From Actinomycetota bacterium (GTDB lineage Bacteria; Actinomycetota; Thermoleophilia; RBG-16-64-13), in assembly GCA_018830645.1 (NCBI GenBank), contig JAHJSA010000088.1, positions 124,001 to 188,000 on the forward strand: a DNA stretch of 64,000 bases, written 5' to 3'. Below are positions 53,713 to 61,544 of this stretch, piece after piece. Within the stretch, counting starts at the first letter, position 1. Every line of letters starts with the position of its first letter. Both the position numbers and the translations under genes were made by a program. Under the pieces are notes generated by a model that searched no databases, had not been told where the DNA came from, and saw nothing but the letters and a program-made list of their open reading frames with translations.

Positions 53713-54639
53713 GTGCGAGCACTCGTCACCGGAGGAGCCGGCTTCATCGCGTCTCATGTAGCCGACCGTCTGCTCGAAGAGGGGCATGACGTCGCCATCG
53801 TCGACAACTTCGCCACCGGCAAACGCGCCAACCTCCCCCCGAGCGCCCGCTTCCATGAGCTCGACATCAGGGATCCCGCTCTCGCCGACGTGTTCGCCGA
53901 GGAGCGGCCGGAGATCGTGATCCACCACGCGGCGCAGATGGACGTGCGGAGATCGGTGGAAGAGCCTGCCTACGACGCCGATGTCAACCTCCTCGGCACT
54001 CTCAATCTCCTCGAGCGCTGCCGCGAGCACGGCACGCGCAAGGTGGTGTACGCGGGTACCGGAGGTGCGATGTTCGGCGAGGCCGCGTACCTGCCTGTGG
54101 ACGAGCGGCACCCAGTCATGCCCATCTCGCCCTACGGAGTGAGTAAGCACACGGTGGAGCACTATCTCCACGCGTACCACGTCAACTTCGGCCTCGACTT
54201 CACGGTACTGCGCTACCCGAACGTCTACGGACCCCGCCAGGACCCACACGGCGAAGCCGGGGTAGTGGCCATCTTCGCGCTCCAGATGCTCGACGGCCGG
54301 CAGCCGCTCATCTTCGGTGATGGGTCGAAGACCCGTGATTACTGCTTCGTCAGCGACATCGTCCAGGCCAACATGCTGGCGACCGAGCGCGGTGGAGCCG
54401 GGCTCTTCAACATAGGTCGGGGCGTGGAGGTCTCAGACCTCGAGGTCTTCGAGACCGTGAGAGCGGCCGTGGGTTCGACGGTGGAGCCGCAGTACGCGCC
54501 CACGCGGCCCGGTGAGGTGGAGCACATCGCACTCGACGCGGCGCTGGCAGGCCGGGAGCTGGACTGGGAGTGGAAGGTGGGGTTCCAGGAAGGGGTCGAG
54601 AAGGCAGTAGAGTTCTACAGGTCTAAGAGGGAGAGGTAG
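53713..54639 (+). CDS. NAD-dependent epimerase/dehydratase (GalE/UDP-sugar epimerase type)
   Basis: 308 aa extended short-chain dehydrogenase. NAD-binding motif LVTGGAGFIASHVADRLL, DNFATGKRANL, HHAAQMDVRRSVEEP, and the catalytic YGVSK (Tyr-x3-Lys) with upstream GTGGAMFGE in place of the usual Ser/Thr-rich strand. Conserved RYPNVYGPRQDPHGEAGVV and GDGSKTRDYCFVSDI point to a nucleotide-sugar epimerase; the sugar (Glc, GlcNAc or uronic acid) cannot be fixed. Starts at GTG 53713 after GAGGAGGA. It ends 5 bp before the next small gene. Confidence 0.92.
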   Translation: MRALVTGGAGFIASHVADRLLEEGHDVAIVDNFATGKRANLPPSARFHELDIRDPALADVFAEERPEIVIHHAAQMDVRRSVEEPAYDADVNLLGTLNLLERCREHGTRKVVYAGTGGAMFGEAAYLPVDERHPVMPISPYGVSKHTVEHYLHAYHVNFGLDFTVLRYPNVYGPRQDPHGEAGVVAIFALQMLDGRQPLIFGDGSKTRDYCFVSDIVQANMLATERGGAGLFNIGRGVEVSDLEVFETVRAAVGSTVEPQYAPTRPGEVEHIALDAALAGRELDWEWKVGFQEGVEKAVEFYRSKRER

Positions 54640-54644
54640 GCAAG

Positions 54645-55010
54645 GTGGCAGAGAGACGACGTCGCGACGGGCGAAGCGAGGGACGAGGCGAAGGACGGGG
54701 CGAACCTCGCGACAGAGACGGTCAGGGTCCCGAGCGCGATCCCGGCCCGCAGGAGCCGGAACGAGAGGTTCTGACCGCCCTGAAGACCATCCTGGTGAAG
54801 GTGGCTGGAGTCGTCAAGCCGCTCGGCCTGACTCCGGCCGAATCGACCGATCTCGTGCAGCGCATGTACGAAGCTGTGCTCGAGATGGATGCCCGGCTGG
54901 CCAACGAGCCCGACGAGCAACGCAGGAACTCGATGATCGAGTACGTGCGGGACTCGGTGATCCGCCGCGAGGACGACGACATCGTCGTGGACCACCCCTC
55001 GGGGACCTAG
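54645..55010 (+). CDS. Hypothetical protein with Arg/Glu/Gly-rich N-terminus
   Basis: 121 aa, not recognised. The first 40 residues are low-complexity (RGEGRGEPRDRDG, PERDPGPQEPEREV), the rest a helical domain with ILVKVAGVVKPLGLTPAEST and VQRMYEAVLEMDARL, ending in an acidic tail. No membrane segment, no cysteine. GTG 54645 lies 5 bp after the epimerase stop, so it is probably translated from the same mRNA. Codon use looks like that of its neighbours. Confidence 0.65.
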   Translation: MAERRRRDGRSEGRGEGRGEPRDRDGQGPERDPGPQEPEREVLTALKTILVKVAGVVKPLGLTPAESTDLVQRMYEAVLEMDARLANEPDEQRRNSMIEYVRDSVIRREDDDIVVDHPSGT

Positions 55011-55035
55011 GGCCGCCTCGCAAAGACGACACCGA

Positions 55036-55055
55036 GCGCCCCTGGTCGGGGGCGC
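55036..55055. terminator. Hairpin between convergent genes
   Basis: GCGCCCC/GGGGCGC, 7-bp perfect stem, 6-nt loop, in the 89-bp gap between two convergent genes. No T-run, so rho-independent termination is uncertain. Confidence 0.4.
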
Positions 55056-55099
55056 GCCCCGCGCAAAGAGTAGGCGCGCGCCTCGGACCCGCGCCGGGC

Positions 55100-55903
55100 T
55101 CAGAATCGCGCCCCCGTGAGAGCGGTCGCGCACAGGCACTCTCGGGGCCCATCCAACTCCGGGATCACGGCGAACAGCAAGTCGCGCAGCTTCTTGTTGT
55201 TCTTCTCGAACACCTCGACCACTTCCGCGTGTGACACCGCTGGGACGTCGGGGTCGTCGGCGACGCCGACGTCATAGTCGGTGATCAGCGACACGTTCGC
55301 ATAACAGATCTCGAGTTCGCGAGCCAGATAGCCTTCGGGGTATGCGGTCATGTTGATGACTTCCCAGCCGGCTGAACTGAACCACTTGCTCTCCGCACGC
55401 GTGGAGAAGCGCGGCCCCTGGATGGTCACCACTGTGCCGCGATCGTGCATGGTGATGCCGAGAGCCCGGCCCTTCGCTACCAACGCTTCGCGGATGGTGG
55501 GGCAATACGGATCGGCCGCCGAGACGTGGGTGCTCACCGGCCCGTCGTAGAAGGTGTCGCGCCGCGCCGTCGTGCGGTCGACGAACTGATCGCACACCAC
55601 GAACTCGCCGAGGCCCACTTCCCTCTGCAGGCTGCCCGAGGCGCAAGGCCCGATGATCCGGGTGACTCCCAGCGACTTCATACCCCAGACGTTGGCGCGG
55701 TAGTTGATCATGTGGGGCGGCAACTGGTGGCGGCGCCCATGGCGGGGAAGGAAAGCGACACGCTTCCCCCCCACATCTCCGATGAAGTAGCTGTCGCTCG
55801 GCGCACCGTACGGGGTCTCCACGGGCACCTCCTCGACATCTTCCAAGAAGGAATAGAAGCCCGACCCGCCGAACACTCCGATCTCTGCGTGCGCCACGCT
55901 CAC
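55100..55903 (-). CDS. mtnP: S-methyl-5'-thioadenosine phosphorylase
   Basis: Cleaves MTA to adenine and methylthioribose 1-phosphate in methionine salvage. 267 aa. Start motif IGVFGGSGFYSFL, then FLPRHGRRHQLPPHMINYRANVW-type blocks (phosphate and ribose binding), and VINMTAYPEGYLARELEICY with Met of the nucleoside site, and TDYDVG with the base-contacting Asp. It may also act on other 6-aminopurine or inosine nucleosides, as some MTAP-II proteins do. GTG 55903 overlaps the DUF1844 stop. Confidence 0.94.
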   Translation of the reverse strand: MSVAHAEIGVFGGSGFYSFLEDVEEVPVETPYGAPSDSYFIGDVGGKRVAFLPRHGRRHQLPPHMINYRANVWGMKSLGVTRIIGPCASGSLQREVGLGEFVVCDQFVDRTTARRDTFYDGPVSTHVSAADPYCPTIREALVAKGRALGITMHDRGTVVTIQGPRFSTRAESKWFSSAGWEVINMTAYPEGYLARELEICYANVSLITDYDVGVADDPDVPAVSHAEVVEVFEKNNKKLRDLLFAVIPELDGPRECLCATALTGARF

Positions 55904-56322
55904 TCCTTCTCCTCGACGGGAGTCCCCGCCTGGTTCTCGTCCGCGTCGGACGCGCCGACCTCCGTGGCGTTCGCGCTCGCTTCGGCCGCCCCCGGTTCCG
56001 CCCCGCCGGCACCTGCGTCGGACGCCCTCACGTAGGCCATGCGCATCTGGTGCACCGTGGAGCGGTACATAGCCGCATCCTGGTCTCCGACTTTGCCGGA
56101 GAGCACGTTCGCCAACGCCTCGAAGGCGTCGATCGCCATACGCGCCTGAACGAGGTCGCGCTCGGCCACCGTTTCGGGCATCAGCCCGAGTCTCTGGAAG
56201 GCCATGCTCGACAGCGACACGAGCAGATGTGTCAGGTAGTCGGTCACCGTGATCTTCCGCATCTCCTCCTGGAGACGCTCGACCAACTCCTCTTCGCTCA
56301 GAGGCCCCGGTTCATCCACCAT
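55900..56322 (-). CDS. DUF1844-domain protein
   Basis: 140 aa. The core (about 25-95) matches DUF1844: TVTDYLTHLLVSLSSMAFQRLG, then VQARMAIDAFEALANVLSGKV. A 45-residue Ala/Glu/Gly-rich tail follows. Function unknown; the family is small, helical, cytosolic. ATG 56322 lies 6 nt after GGAGGGAG. It is upstream of mtnP with a 4-nt overlap and divergent from the next plus-strand gene, sharing the 98-bp promoter region. Confidence 0.85.
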   Translation of the reverse strand: MVDEPGPLSEEELVERLQEEMRKITVTDYLTHLLVSLSSMAFQRLGLMPETVAERDLVQARMAIDAFEALANVLSGKVGDQDAAMYRSTVHQMRMAYVRASDAGAGGAEPGAAEASANATEVGASDADENQAGTPVEEKE

Positions 56323-56420
56323 CGTGTACTCCCTCCAGCAGTATTCTCTATCACCTTGCCGATAATGCCCGTGATAGTATCGCCTGAGTGTGAGGGACGG
56401 TCAACGTTCGAGGAGCGAAC

Positions 56421-57509
56421 ATGGACTACACAGCCCTTCTTCGGACAGCCTGGGGCATCACGTGGCGGTACAAGTACCTGTGGGTGCTGGGCCTCTTCGC
56501 CGCCGAAGGCGGGGGCTGCAGCTTCTCGGGGAGTTCGCCGAACCTGGGAGGCGATCTGGGGTCGGGCGGCGGCGGAAGCTTCTCCGGCGTCGAGGACTTC
56601 TTCTCGCAATACTGGCCGGTCCTCGTCGCACTCGTCATCGGTCTGATCGCATTGTCGATCGCGCTCTGGGTGATCTCGATCATCGCCACCGGTGGCTTGA
56701 TCGCGGGCACCGACGCCGCCTATCACGAGCGGACGGATTCCGGTCTTGGTGACTCGTGGAGGGCAGGCCTCCGCAGCTTCTGGCGCCTGCTCGGTATGTG
56801 GCTGCTTGTAGGTCTGCTGGTCCTCCTCGCGATACTCCTCGTGGTGCTCGCCATCGGCCTTCCCATCGGTCTCGCTATGTACCGGGATGCGGAGCTCGGG
56901 GCGGGCGCGATCGTCGGAGTCGTCTTGCTCGTCATACTCCTCGCCCTCATCGCCATACCCCTCGGCATCGCCATGCAGATTGTGCTCACGTGGGCGAACC
57001 GCTCGCTCGTGCTGGCAGGCACGGGCATAGTGGACTCCCTGCGGGCCGGCTGGCGTCTCTTCCGCTCGAACCTCGGGGTGAGCCTGATGGTCTGGCTGAT
57101 CGCCGTGGGTGTCTCCATAGGGACGGCGGTGGCGGTCTTGGTCCCCATTGCGATACTTGGCATCCCCATCGGGGTGATGATCTGGAGGATCGCCGTGGAT
57201 GCCAACCCAGCTTTGTGGGCGGGTCTCGCGCTGGCCGGATTGGTGCTCGTGGTGCTGCTGAGCGTGTTCAAGGCGGCGGTCACCACGTACTTCGGAGCGT
57301 ATTGGACGGTGGCGTACCGGCAACTGACAGAGGGGGCGGTGTCGATGTCGGGTGCCGCCGGCGGCGGCGGGCCTTCGGATACCGTGGCGGCGCCGTGGGT
57401 CACTCAGACCCCGGCCTATCCTCCGCCCACACCTCCGACCGCGGACCTCGGCTCGGCCCCGCCGCCCTCGTACCAACCGCCGAACCCCGCGGCTCCACCA
57501 GAGGCGTAA
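56421..57509 (+). CDS. Multi-pass membrane protein with Pro-rich C-terminus
   Basis: 362 aa, no firm family. An amphipathic start (MDYTALLRTAWGITWRYKYLWVLGLF) is followed by a Gly/Ser-rich loop, then six to eight membrane segments between about 65 and 315 (such as VALVIGLIALSIALWVISII, LLVGLLVLLAILLVVLAIG, VVLLVILLALIAIPL). The last 60 residues are Pro/Ala/Gly-rich and probably cytoplasmic. It resembles the broad class of glycerophosphodiester-phosphodiesterase membrane-domain/DUF975-like proteins in layout only. Monocistronic, convergent with the next gene. Confidence 0.7.
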   Translation: MDYTALLRTAWGITWRYKYLWVLGLFAAEGGGCSFSGSSPNLGGDLGSGGGGSFSGVEDFFSQYWPVLVALVIGLIALSIALWVISIIATGGLIAGTDAAYHERTDSGLGDSWRAGLRSFWRLLGMWLLVGLLVLLAILLVVLAIGLPIGLAMYRDAELGAGAIVGVVLLVILLALIAIPLGIAMQIVLTWANRSLVLAGTGIVDSLRAGWRLFRSNLGVSLMVWLIAVGVSIGTAVAVLVPIAILGIPIGVMIWRIAVDANPALWAGLALAGLVLVVLLSVFKAAVTTYFGAYWTVAYRQLTEGAVSMSGAAGGGGPSDTVAAPWVTQTPAYPPPTPPTADLGSAPPPSYQPPNPAAPPEA

Positions 57510-57538
57510 GAGTCACGCAGCGTTCGAACCCGGCGGCG

Positions 57539-57564
57539 TAGGACCCCCGAAGGCCTAGGTCCTA
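57539..57564. terminator. Inverted repeat between convergent genes
   Basis: TAGGACC/GGTCCTA, 7-bp perfect arms around 12 nt, in the 52-bp gap after the membrane protein and reaching the stop codon of the ligase gene. A possible two-way terminator without T-runs. Confidence 0.4.
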
Positions 57565-58755
57565 GGAGTCCACGCGCTTCGAAGCGGTCTCGTGCCGGGC
57601 GGTCGCCATGGTCTCGGCCACCATGGCCCGGTGGATCTCGTCGATCGACAGCCCGTCTCCGAGCATCCGCAGCTGTCTCTGAGCCGAGTTACCGTGAGTG
57701 AGCAGCCGCTCCACGCCCGCCAGCTCACGCTCCAATCCCAGCCGAGCCGCAGCGGTCGCCGCTTCGTCGATCAGTGCCCTGACAACCTCCGTCGCGGGCA
57801 GCTCCACCCGCCGATCCAGGTCGATCAACCGGCCGTCGAGTCCTCCGCGCAGAGCGCGCCACCGGTTCTCCTCGATGAACCTGCCCTCGTGCACGGGCAG
57901 GCTTCCCGTCGCGTCGTACCGATCCATCAGCATGGCTACCAAGGCGACCGTGAGGCCGGCCACCGCCATAGAGTCCTCCCACGAGGGCTGAGCGTCGGCC
58001 ACCCGTATCTCGAGCGTACCGTAGGTGTGATGCGTGCGGATGGTCCACCAGATCTCGGTGGCGTCATCGGCGCACTCCATGTCGAAGAGGAACTGGGCGT
58101 ACTCGGCGTACCCCGCCCAATCGCCATAGATGTCGGGTATGCCGCAGCGAGGGAAGCTCCGTATGAAGACCTGAGCCCGCGTCGAGTGCAGGCCGGTCTC
58201 ACGTCCTTCGAAGAACGGGGAACTCGCCGACAGCGCCAGAAGCACCGGCAACAGCGAACGGAAGGAGTCACTCAGCGCCACGGCCCGGTCGGCCCCCTTG
58301 ACACCCACGTGCACGTGGAGCCCGAAGGTGTTGTTGGTCCACGCCACGTAGCGGAGCTTCTCGACGACGCGCTGGTAGTGCGGGGTCTCGATGAAGCGCT
58401 GGTCTTCCCACTTGCTGAACGGGTGCACCCCGGTGGAACACAGAGTCAGCCCGAGGGACTGCGCGGCCTGAGCGAGGGTCGCCCGCCGCAACCGCATGTC
58501 TTCACGCGCAGCGCTGAACGTGGTGTGCACTCCGGTGTTGATCTCAACCTCGGACTGGATCAGCTCACCCACGACCAGCGGCTCGCCGAACATGCGGTCG
58601 CCCGCGGCCTTCAGGTCGTCGAAGCGGTTGGCCATGTCGAGGGAGGAGCCCTCGAGGATCTGGAACTCCTCTTCGATCCCGATCGTGAGATCCTCTCCGA
58701 GATCGAAGATCCTGCCCACGTCTTCACGCACCCGCACCAGCGACCCCGCCTTCAA
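57562..58755 (-). CDS. Carboxylate-amine ligase, GCS2 family (YbdK-like glutamate-cysteine ligase)
   Basis: 397 aa. Start of the fold: LTIGIEEEFQIL (metal/ATP-binding Glu residues), then QSEVEINTGVH, NTFGLHVHVGVKG, and HHTYGTLEIRVADAQPSWED. Members join glutamate and cysteine weakly or serve as carboxylate-amine ligases with other partners; actinobacterial relatives feed mycothiol or ergothioneine-like thiols in some lineages. No partner gene (gshB, egtB-D) is near. The TTG at 58755 follows GGGGAGAG by 6 nt; GTG codons a little downstream are alternatives. Confidence 0.88.
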   Translation of the reverse strand: MKAGSLVRVREDVGRIFDLGEDLTIGIEEEFQILEGSSLDMANRFDDLKAAGDRMFGEPLVVGELIQSEVEINTGVHTTFSAAREDMRLRRATLAQAAQSLGLTLCSTGVHPFSKWEDQRFIETPHYQRVVEKLRYVAWTNNTFGLHVHVGVKGADRAVALSDSFRSLLPVLLALSASSPFFEGRETGLHSTRAQVFIRSFPRCGIPDIYGDWAGYAEYAQFLFDMECADDATEIWWTIRTHHTYGTLEIRVADAQPSWEDSMAVAGLTVALVAMLMDRYDATGSLPVHEGRFIEENRWRALRGGLDGRLIDLDRRVELPATEVVRALIDEAATAAARLGLERELAGVERLLTHGNSAQRQLRMLGDGLSIDEIHRAMVAETMATARHETASKRVDS

Positions 58756-58932
58756 GTCCGACTCTCCCCGCCGGGGAGAACTGATCGACCGAACGATTCG
58801 TCCCTCGAGGCGCCACGGTGATGCAAAGCCGGGAAGATGACCGGGTATCGCCAGGGTGGTTGCGCCGATCGCTTGGACGCTCTAGTCTACCAGAAGCCTC
58901 TTGCATGGAGCCCAGACAACCGAGGGATCCCT
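58756..58932. other. Divergent intergenic region: GCS2 ligase / sigma factor
   Basis: 177 bp, no ORF that can be supported (the sigma frame stays open but lacks homology). TTGCGC with a 17-bp spacer to TAGTCT on the plus strand is a weak promoter candidate. No ECF-type GGAAC motif was recognised. Confidence 0.35.
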
Positions 58933-59631
58933 TTGACCGAGACGGGCTTCGCCACAGATCCAGATGCCGAGATAGTCGAGCGCGCGCGGCGGGGAGACGA
59001 CGAAGCTCTGAGCGAACTCTACCGACGCCACTCCACACGAGGCTACAACCTGGCCTTGCGCATGCTGGGTGACCCCTGGGACGCGGGCGACGTCACCCAG
59101 GAGGCCTTCATCAAAGCCTTCGCAAACCTGCGCTCCTTCAGGGGCCAGGCCCGTTTCAGCACGTGGCTGCACCGCATCGTGGTCAACGCCGTGTACGACC
59201 ACACCCGTCGGCGGCGACCGGATCCCCTGGACGACGCGATCCTCGACCAACTCGCCGGCTCCGAGAGCTCACGCATGTTCTCCGGGGCCGCGGTGTCGCC
59301 CGCGGAGGACGGTCTTTCCCCCGAAGTGCGCCGGGCGCTCCTGGCTCTGAGCGAGGAGTTCCGCATGACCATCGTCTTGTGCGATCTGCTCGGCTACGGG
59401 TACACGGAAGCCGCCGAGATACTCGAGGTGCAGGAAGGCACCATCAAGTCCCGGGTGTTCAGAGCACGCGCCGAACTAGCGTCGAGACTGCGCGAGGTAG
59501 GCTGGGACGTACCCGAGACGAGGAACCGGCGAGGTCTCGATTCCGTCACACGAGAGACACCCGACGAGCAACCGCGCACCCCACGAGTCGGCGCCGTGGC
59601 GGATCCAGCGGACGATCAAAGGACAGCGTGA
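58933..59631 (+). CDS. ECF-type RNA polymerase sigma factor
   Basis: 232 aa from TTG 58933 (GAGGGA 6 nt upstream); the frame is open 32 codons further, but those lack sigma homology. Region 2 spans IVERARRGDDEALSELYRRH and NLALRMLGDPWDAGDVTQEAFIKAF; WLHRIVVNAVYDHTRRRRP is region 2.4. Region 4 is LLALSEEFRMTIVLCDLLGYGYTEAAEILEV plus GTIKSRVFRARAEL. There is a 45-residue polar tail past region 4. The GTGA overlap with the downstream zinc anti-sigma gene marks them as a pair. Target promoters unknown. Confidence 0.93.
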   Translation: MTETGFATDPDAEIVERARRGDDEALSELYRRHSTRGYNLALRMLGDPWDAGDVTQEAFIKAFANLRSFRGQARFSTWLHRIVVNAVYDHTRRRRPDPLDDAILDQLAGSESSRMFSGAAVSPAEDGLSPEVRRALLALSEEFRMTIVLCDLLGYGYTEAAEILEVQEGTIKSRVFRARAELASRLREVGWDVPETRNRRGLDSVTRETPDEQPRTPRVGAVADPADDQRTA

Positions 59632-60710
59632 ACGATCACCGAGACCTCGAGCACGATATGACTCCGCGGGGCACCGAGTCTCACGGCACCGAGTCTCACG
59701 GCCAAGGCGACTCCGTCGGCGCCGCGGGCCACATCGAGGAGTGGGAGCATCTTGCTCTCGACCTCCTCGAAGGCACGTTGCCCCCCGTGACCCGCGCCGC
59801 GCTCTATTCCCACATCGACCGATGCCCCCGTTGCCGCGAGCTGCTCGACGAACAACAACAGGTGTCGTCCCTGCTCTCCGCCGTGCCGCTCATGGAACCG
59901 CCGACGAGGATCGAGCACAACGTACTCGGCGCCGATCGCCCGGGCAGTGCCGCGCGTGGACTCGAGGATCGGGCGCGGGCGTCGCGCCGCCGGTCGATCA
60001 TGCGCACCTGGCTGCCGGCCGCGGCCGTCCTGGTGATGACTGTCGTCGCCGTGGCCACCTACCAACAGGCGTTCCCTCGAGGCGGGGAAGCCGACCTCGC
60101 GATCAAGGGCCAAACGACCGCCGCTGAGGAGTCACAGGACTCCGGGGCGGCGATGTCCACGGCCCCGGCGGACGAGACAACAGCCACCACTTCGGCCGCC
60201 TCGGAGGCGGCAGTGACTGAGCAACCCACCACCACCAACCTCGCGCCCACCGCGGATCAACGCCTTTCGGTGAGCGCCTACCTGGACGCGCTCCCGCCGG
60301 GCTCCGGCCACGACGTGCCGGTCGTGCTGCTGACGATGCCGGCTTCGGACCTCGACTCGGTCGTGGCGAGCAAGGTAGGGGCTGTCACCGGCCTCAGTCC
60401 ACTGCAGGCGGTCGACTCGAGCGATACGCTCGTGACGTTCGCCGCCCGTGTCGCCCGCACAGAGATCGATGCGCTCGTCGCGCGCCTCGGCGAGCCTGGG
60501 CTCGGTGTGTTCCGCTTCGTGGACAGGACATCAGAATTGCCCCCGGGTGTGGGGGCGGTGGTGGGCGACGACCCGTCCGCGTTCCCCCTGATCGCGGCCA
60601 CGCCGGGCGAGGGAGGCGGCTTCGCCCTTCTAGACGCTGGTTCGAATCTCCGAGCCCTCGACGACGAGGGCTACGTGCTCGTGGTGATCACGTCGAGTGG
60701 TGGTCAGTAG
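59628..60710 (+). CDS. Membrane anti-sigma factor with zinc-binding (ZAS) motif
   Basis: 360 aa from GTG 59628, 4 nt overlap with the sigma gene; AAAGGA lies 4 nt upstream. The cytoplasmic part has the zinc anti-sigma signature H62-x3-C66-x2-C69 (SHIDRCPRCRELL). One membrane segment follows (about 118-138, WLPAAAVLVMTVVAVATYQQ), then a Thr/Ala/Ser-rich linker and an extracellular domain of about 130 residues (from YLDALPPGSGHDV to the end) that I do not recognise and that may sense the signal. A 15-bp tandem repeat in the first codons encodes GTESH twice. Confidence 0.9.
   Translation: MNDHRDLEHDMTPRGTESHGTESHGQGDSVGAAGHIEEWEHLALDLLEGTLPPVTRAALYSHIDRCPRCRELLDEQQQVSSLLSAVPLMEPPTRIEHNVLGADRPGSAARGLEDRARASRRRSIMRTWLPAAAVLVMTVVAVATYQQAFPRGGEADLAIKGQTTAAEESQDSGAAMSTAPADETTATTSAASEAAVTEQPTTTNLAPTADQRLSVSAYLDALPPGSGHDVPVVLLTMPASDLDSVVASKVGAVTGLSPLQAVDSSDTLVTFAARVARTEIDALVARLGEPGLGVFRFVDRTSELPPGVGAVVGDDPSAFPLIAATPGEGGGFALLDAGSNLRALDDEGYVLVVITSSGGQ
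59670..59699 (+). repeat. 15-bp tandem duplication in the anti-sigma gene
   Basis: GGCACCGAGTCTCAC twice in a row, in frame, encoding GTESH-GTESH near residues 15-24. Slippage would keep the reading frame. Confidence 0.85.
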
Positions 60711-60749
60711 ACGCAGGCGCGGTTACTCCCCACCGCAGTGGCCATTGGC

Positions 60750-61370
60750 TCAGGTAAGGTAGAAGTACAGCGCGTACAGCATCTCTTCCGCGGGATTGAT
60801 CGTGTGGACGGTCACGTCCTCGGGCACGTCGAGCAAGGTCTCCGTGTAGTTGAAGAGTATGCTCAGCCCACCATCCACGAGGGCCTCGGCCGCCATCTGG
60901 GCCGACTCGGGGGGCACCGCGATCACACCCAGCACAACGCCGAGTTCGCGACAACGGGCCGAGATGCCGTCCGCGTGCTCCACGGTCAGATCGCCGACTG
61001 CCGTACCGACCTTGTCTTCATCGATGTCGAACGCGGCGGCGATCCGAAAGCCGTGTTCCTTGAAGATAGATGAGGTGGCGATAGCACTGCCCAAGTGCCC
61101 GGCGCCCACCAAGGCTATGGTGTGGGTACCCCCGGTGTGAAGGATCCCCTGGATCTGCGAGGTGAGAGATTTCACGTCATAGCCGACACCACGCTTGCCG
61201 AATTTGCCGAACGCAGAGAGGTCACGGCGCACCTGCGTGGGATTGACGTTCGCGTATTCACTGATCTCCTGAGAGGAGATGCTCTCCGACCCCTGTTTTC
61301 GGTATTGGGTCAGCACTCGGAGATACGTCGAGAGACGCGCCGCAACGCCGAGGGTCAATCTGTCAGTCAC
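60750..61370 (-). CDS. rex: Redox-sensing transcriptional repressor Rex
   Basis: Senses the NADH/NAD+ ratio and represses fermentation or respiration genes at high NAD+. 206 aa. The winged helix (1-78) contains ISSQEISEYANVNPTQVRRDLSAFGKFGKRGVGYDV. The Rossmann domain has VGAGHLGSAI and AAAFDIDEDKVG, then VIAVPPESAQMAAEALVDGG and the C-terminal domain-swapped helix (NPAEEMLYALYFYL). GTG 61370 follows GGAG by 6 nt. A near-consensus Rex operator lies about 80 bp upstream. It converges with the anti-sigma gene across 39 bp. Confidence 0.97.
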   Translation of the reverse strand: MTDRLTLGVAARLSTYLRVLTQYRKQGSESISSQEISEYANVNPTQVRRDLSAFGKFGKRGVGYDVKSLTSQIQGILHTGGTHTIALVGAGHLGSAIATSSIFKEHGFRIAAAFDIDEDKVGTAVGDLTVEHADGISARCRELGVVLGVIAVPPESAQMAAEALVDGGLSILFNYTETLLDVPEDVTVHTINPAEEMLYALYFYLT

Positions 61371-61447
61371 CTGAGACTCCTCACTGCCACCTGTTTCCGG
61401 CCTTCGCGACCGGCCCTATCCACGCTGCACTGAGCGACAGCTGTTAC

Positions 61448-61465
61448 TTGTGAACACTTTCGCAT
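61448..61465. promoter_or_regulatory. Rex operator (ROP box)
   Basis: TTGTGAACACTTTCGCAT. Against the actinobacterial consensus TGTGAAC-N3-TTCACA there is one mismatch (TTCGCA). It overlaps a candidate -10 of rex, suggesting negative autoregulation. Confidence 0.75.
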
Positions 61466-61489
61466 AGTTGGAGCCGGACGACAACACAA
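61461..61489 (-). promoter_or_regulatory. Candidate rex promoter
   Basis: Minus-strand TTGTGT (61484-61489), 17-bp spacer, TATGCG (61461-61466). Both hexamers are only half consensus, but the -10 lies within the Rex box. Confidence 0.4.
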
Positions 61490-61544
61490 TCCTCGCCACG
61501 TGTCCGTCTGGATCCAGCGGCAGGATCTTCAAGGGTTCCGGAGA

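Noticed and set aside
56298-57476. Long minus-strand ORF (392 codons) opposite the membrane protein gene
   Set aside because: Its translation is a low-complexity run of Arg, His, Asp and Gln typical of the antisense of a GC-rich gene; the plus-strand frame has clear membrane segments.
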